A stretch of DNA of 32,501 nt from Planctomycetota bacterium (lineage in GTDB: Bacteria; Planctomycetota; Planctomycetia; Isosphaerales; Isosphaeraceae), in contig JAJYWB010000079.1 of NCBI GenBank assembly GCA_021791715.1, forward strand, positions 1 through 32,501, given 5' to 3'. A model generated the notes under the pieces. That model was not told where the DNA came from, searched no databases, and saw nothing but the letters and a program-made list of their open reading frames with translations. Every line of letters starts with the position of its first letter. Positions within the stretch are counted from its first letter, which is position 1. Position numbers and translations under genes: made by a program. Positions 32,462 through 32,501 of this stretch are shown piece by piece.

Positions 32462-32501
32462 ATGAAACCGATTCAAGACGTCGAAGTCGTCGGCGTCGGC
32501 A
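32462..32501 (+). CDS. Start of a gene cut by the window end
   Basis: ATG 32462 is preceded by GGAG at 32452-32455, and the 13 visible codons ('MKPIQDVEVVGVG') use the codons typical of this replicon. The frame is also open upstream to ATG 32246, giving 72 more codons ('MCCEEFLYARRGFDHFW...') whose codon use is different (AGC, CTG, TTA), so I take that part as untranslated leader or unrelated sequence. Too little is visible to name the product. Confidence 0.45.
   Translation, partial: MKPIQDVEVVGVG

Overview
The window looks like part of a large plasmid (or other secondary replicon) of a planctomycete, probably an Isosphaeraceae relative. The case rests on three things: an RPA-type replication initiator followed by a ParA/ribbon-helix-helix partition pair; GC-rich genes full of CGATCG-type words; and dispersed arrays of a 20-bp core (GGCGAACCTCCTGGTGAGCC, read as 'GEPPGEP' in translation), which I associate from memory with planctomycete genomes. 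No rRNA or tRNA gene was seen, so the taxonomic call is an inference.

Region 1 (1-7982) is a phage-type structural module on the + strand: the end of a repeat-containing structural/fibre protein, a connector-like protein, a tail-terminator-like protein, a tail tube protein, a small coiled-coil protein, a baseplate/tail hub protein, a 48-residue coiled-coil ORF, a fibre-like Ig/Cys-rich protein and a Cys-rich protein. No tape-measure gene lies between tube and hub. A 700-bp head-to-head array of 'ATCCGTG' repeats splits the last genes from the hub.

Region 2 (7983-10903) holds a decayed, repeat-bearing spacer, a small protein ending in a DnaA domain IV-like helix-turn-helix, and two or three plasmid-type hypothetical genes.

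Region 3 (10904-17863) is the replicon core. Seven 18-bp iterons, spaced by multiples of about 11 bp, lie just upstream of a 1010-residue RepA. Next comes 1.8 kb of non-coding repeats (a copy of the GEPPGEP array, then a degenerate 16-bp array built on AAGNNCTT palindromes, then larger duplications). The partition operon parA plus a ribbon-helix-helix protein follows. The 16-bp array is my candidate for the plasmid centromere.

Region 4 (17947-29438) is an exopolysaccharide/surface glycan locus: five GT-B family 4 glycosyltransferases (two of them tandem paralogues), an O-antigen ligase/polymerase-like membrane protein and an acyltransferase-3 enzyme, chained partly by 4-bp start/stop overlaps. 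A divergent pair (zinc-ribbon/TPR membrane protein plus HEXXH membrane metalloprotease) sits inside it on the - strand. The acyltransferase is visibly more AT-rich than its neighbours and is followed by a 90-bp relic of a second copy of the ligase 3' end.

Region 5 (29439-32501) has a POT-family peptide transporter, a well-ordered GEPPGEP array whose unit lengths step by exactly 16 bp, and the start of another gene that runs off the end of the window.
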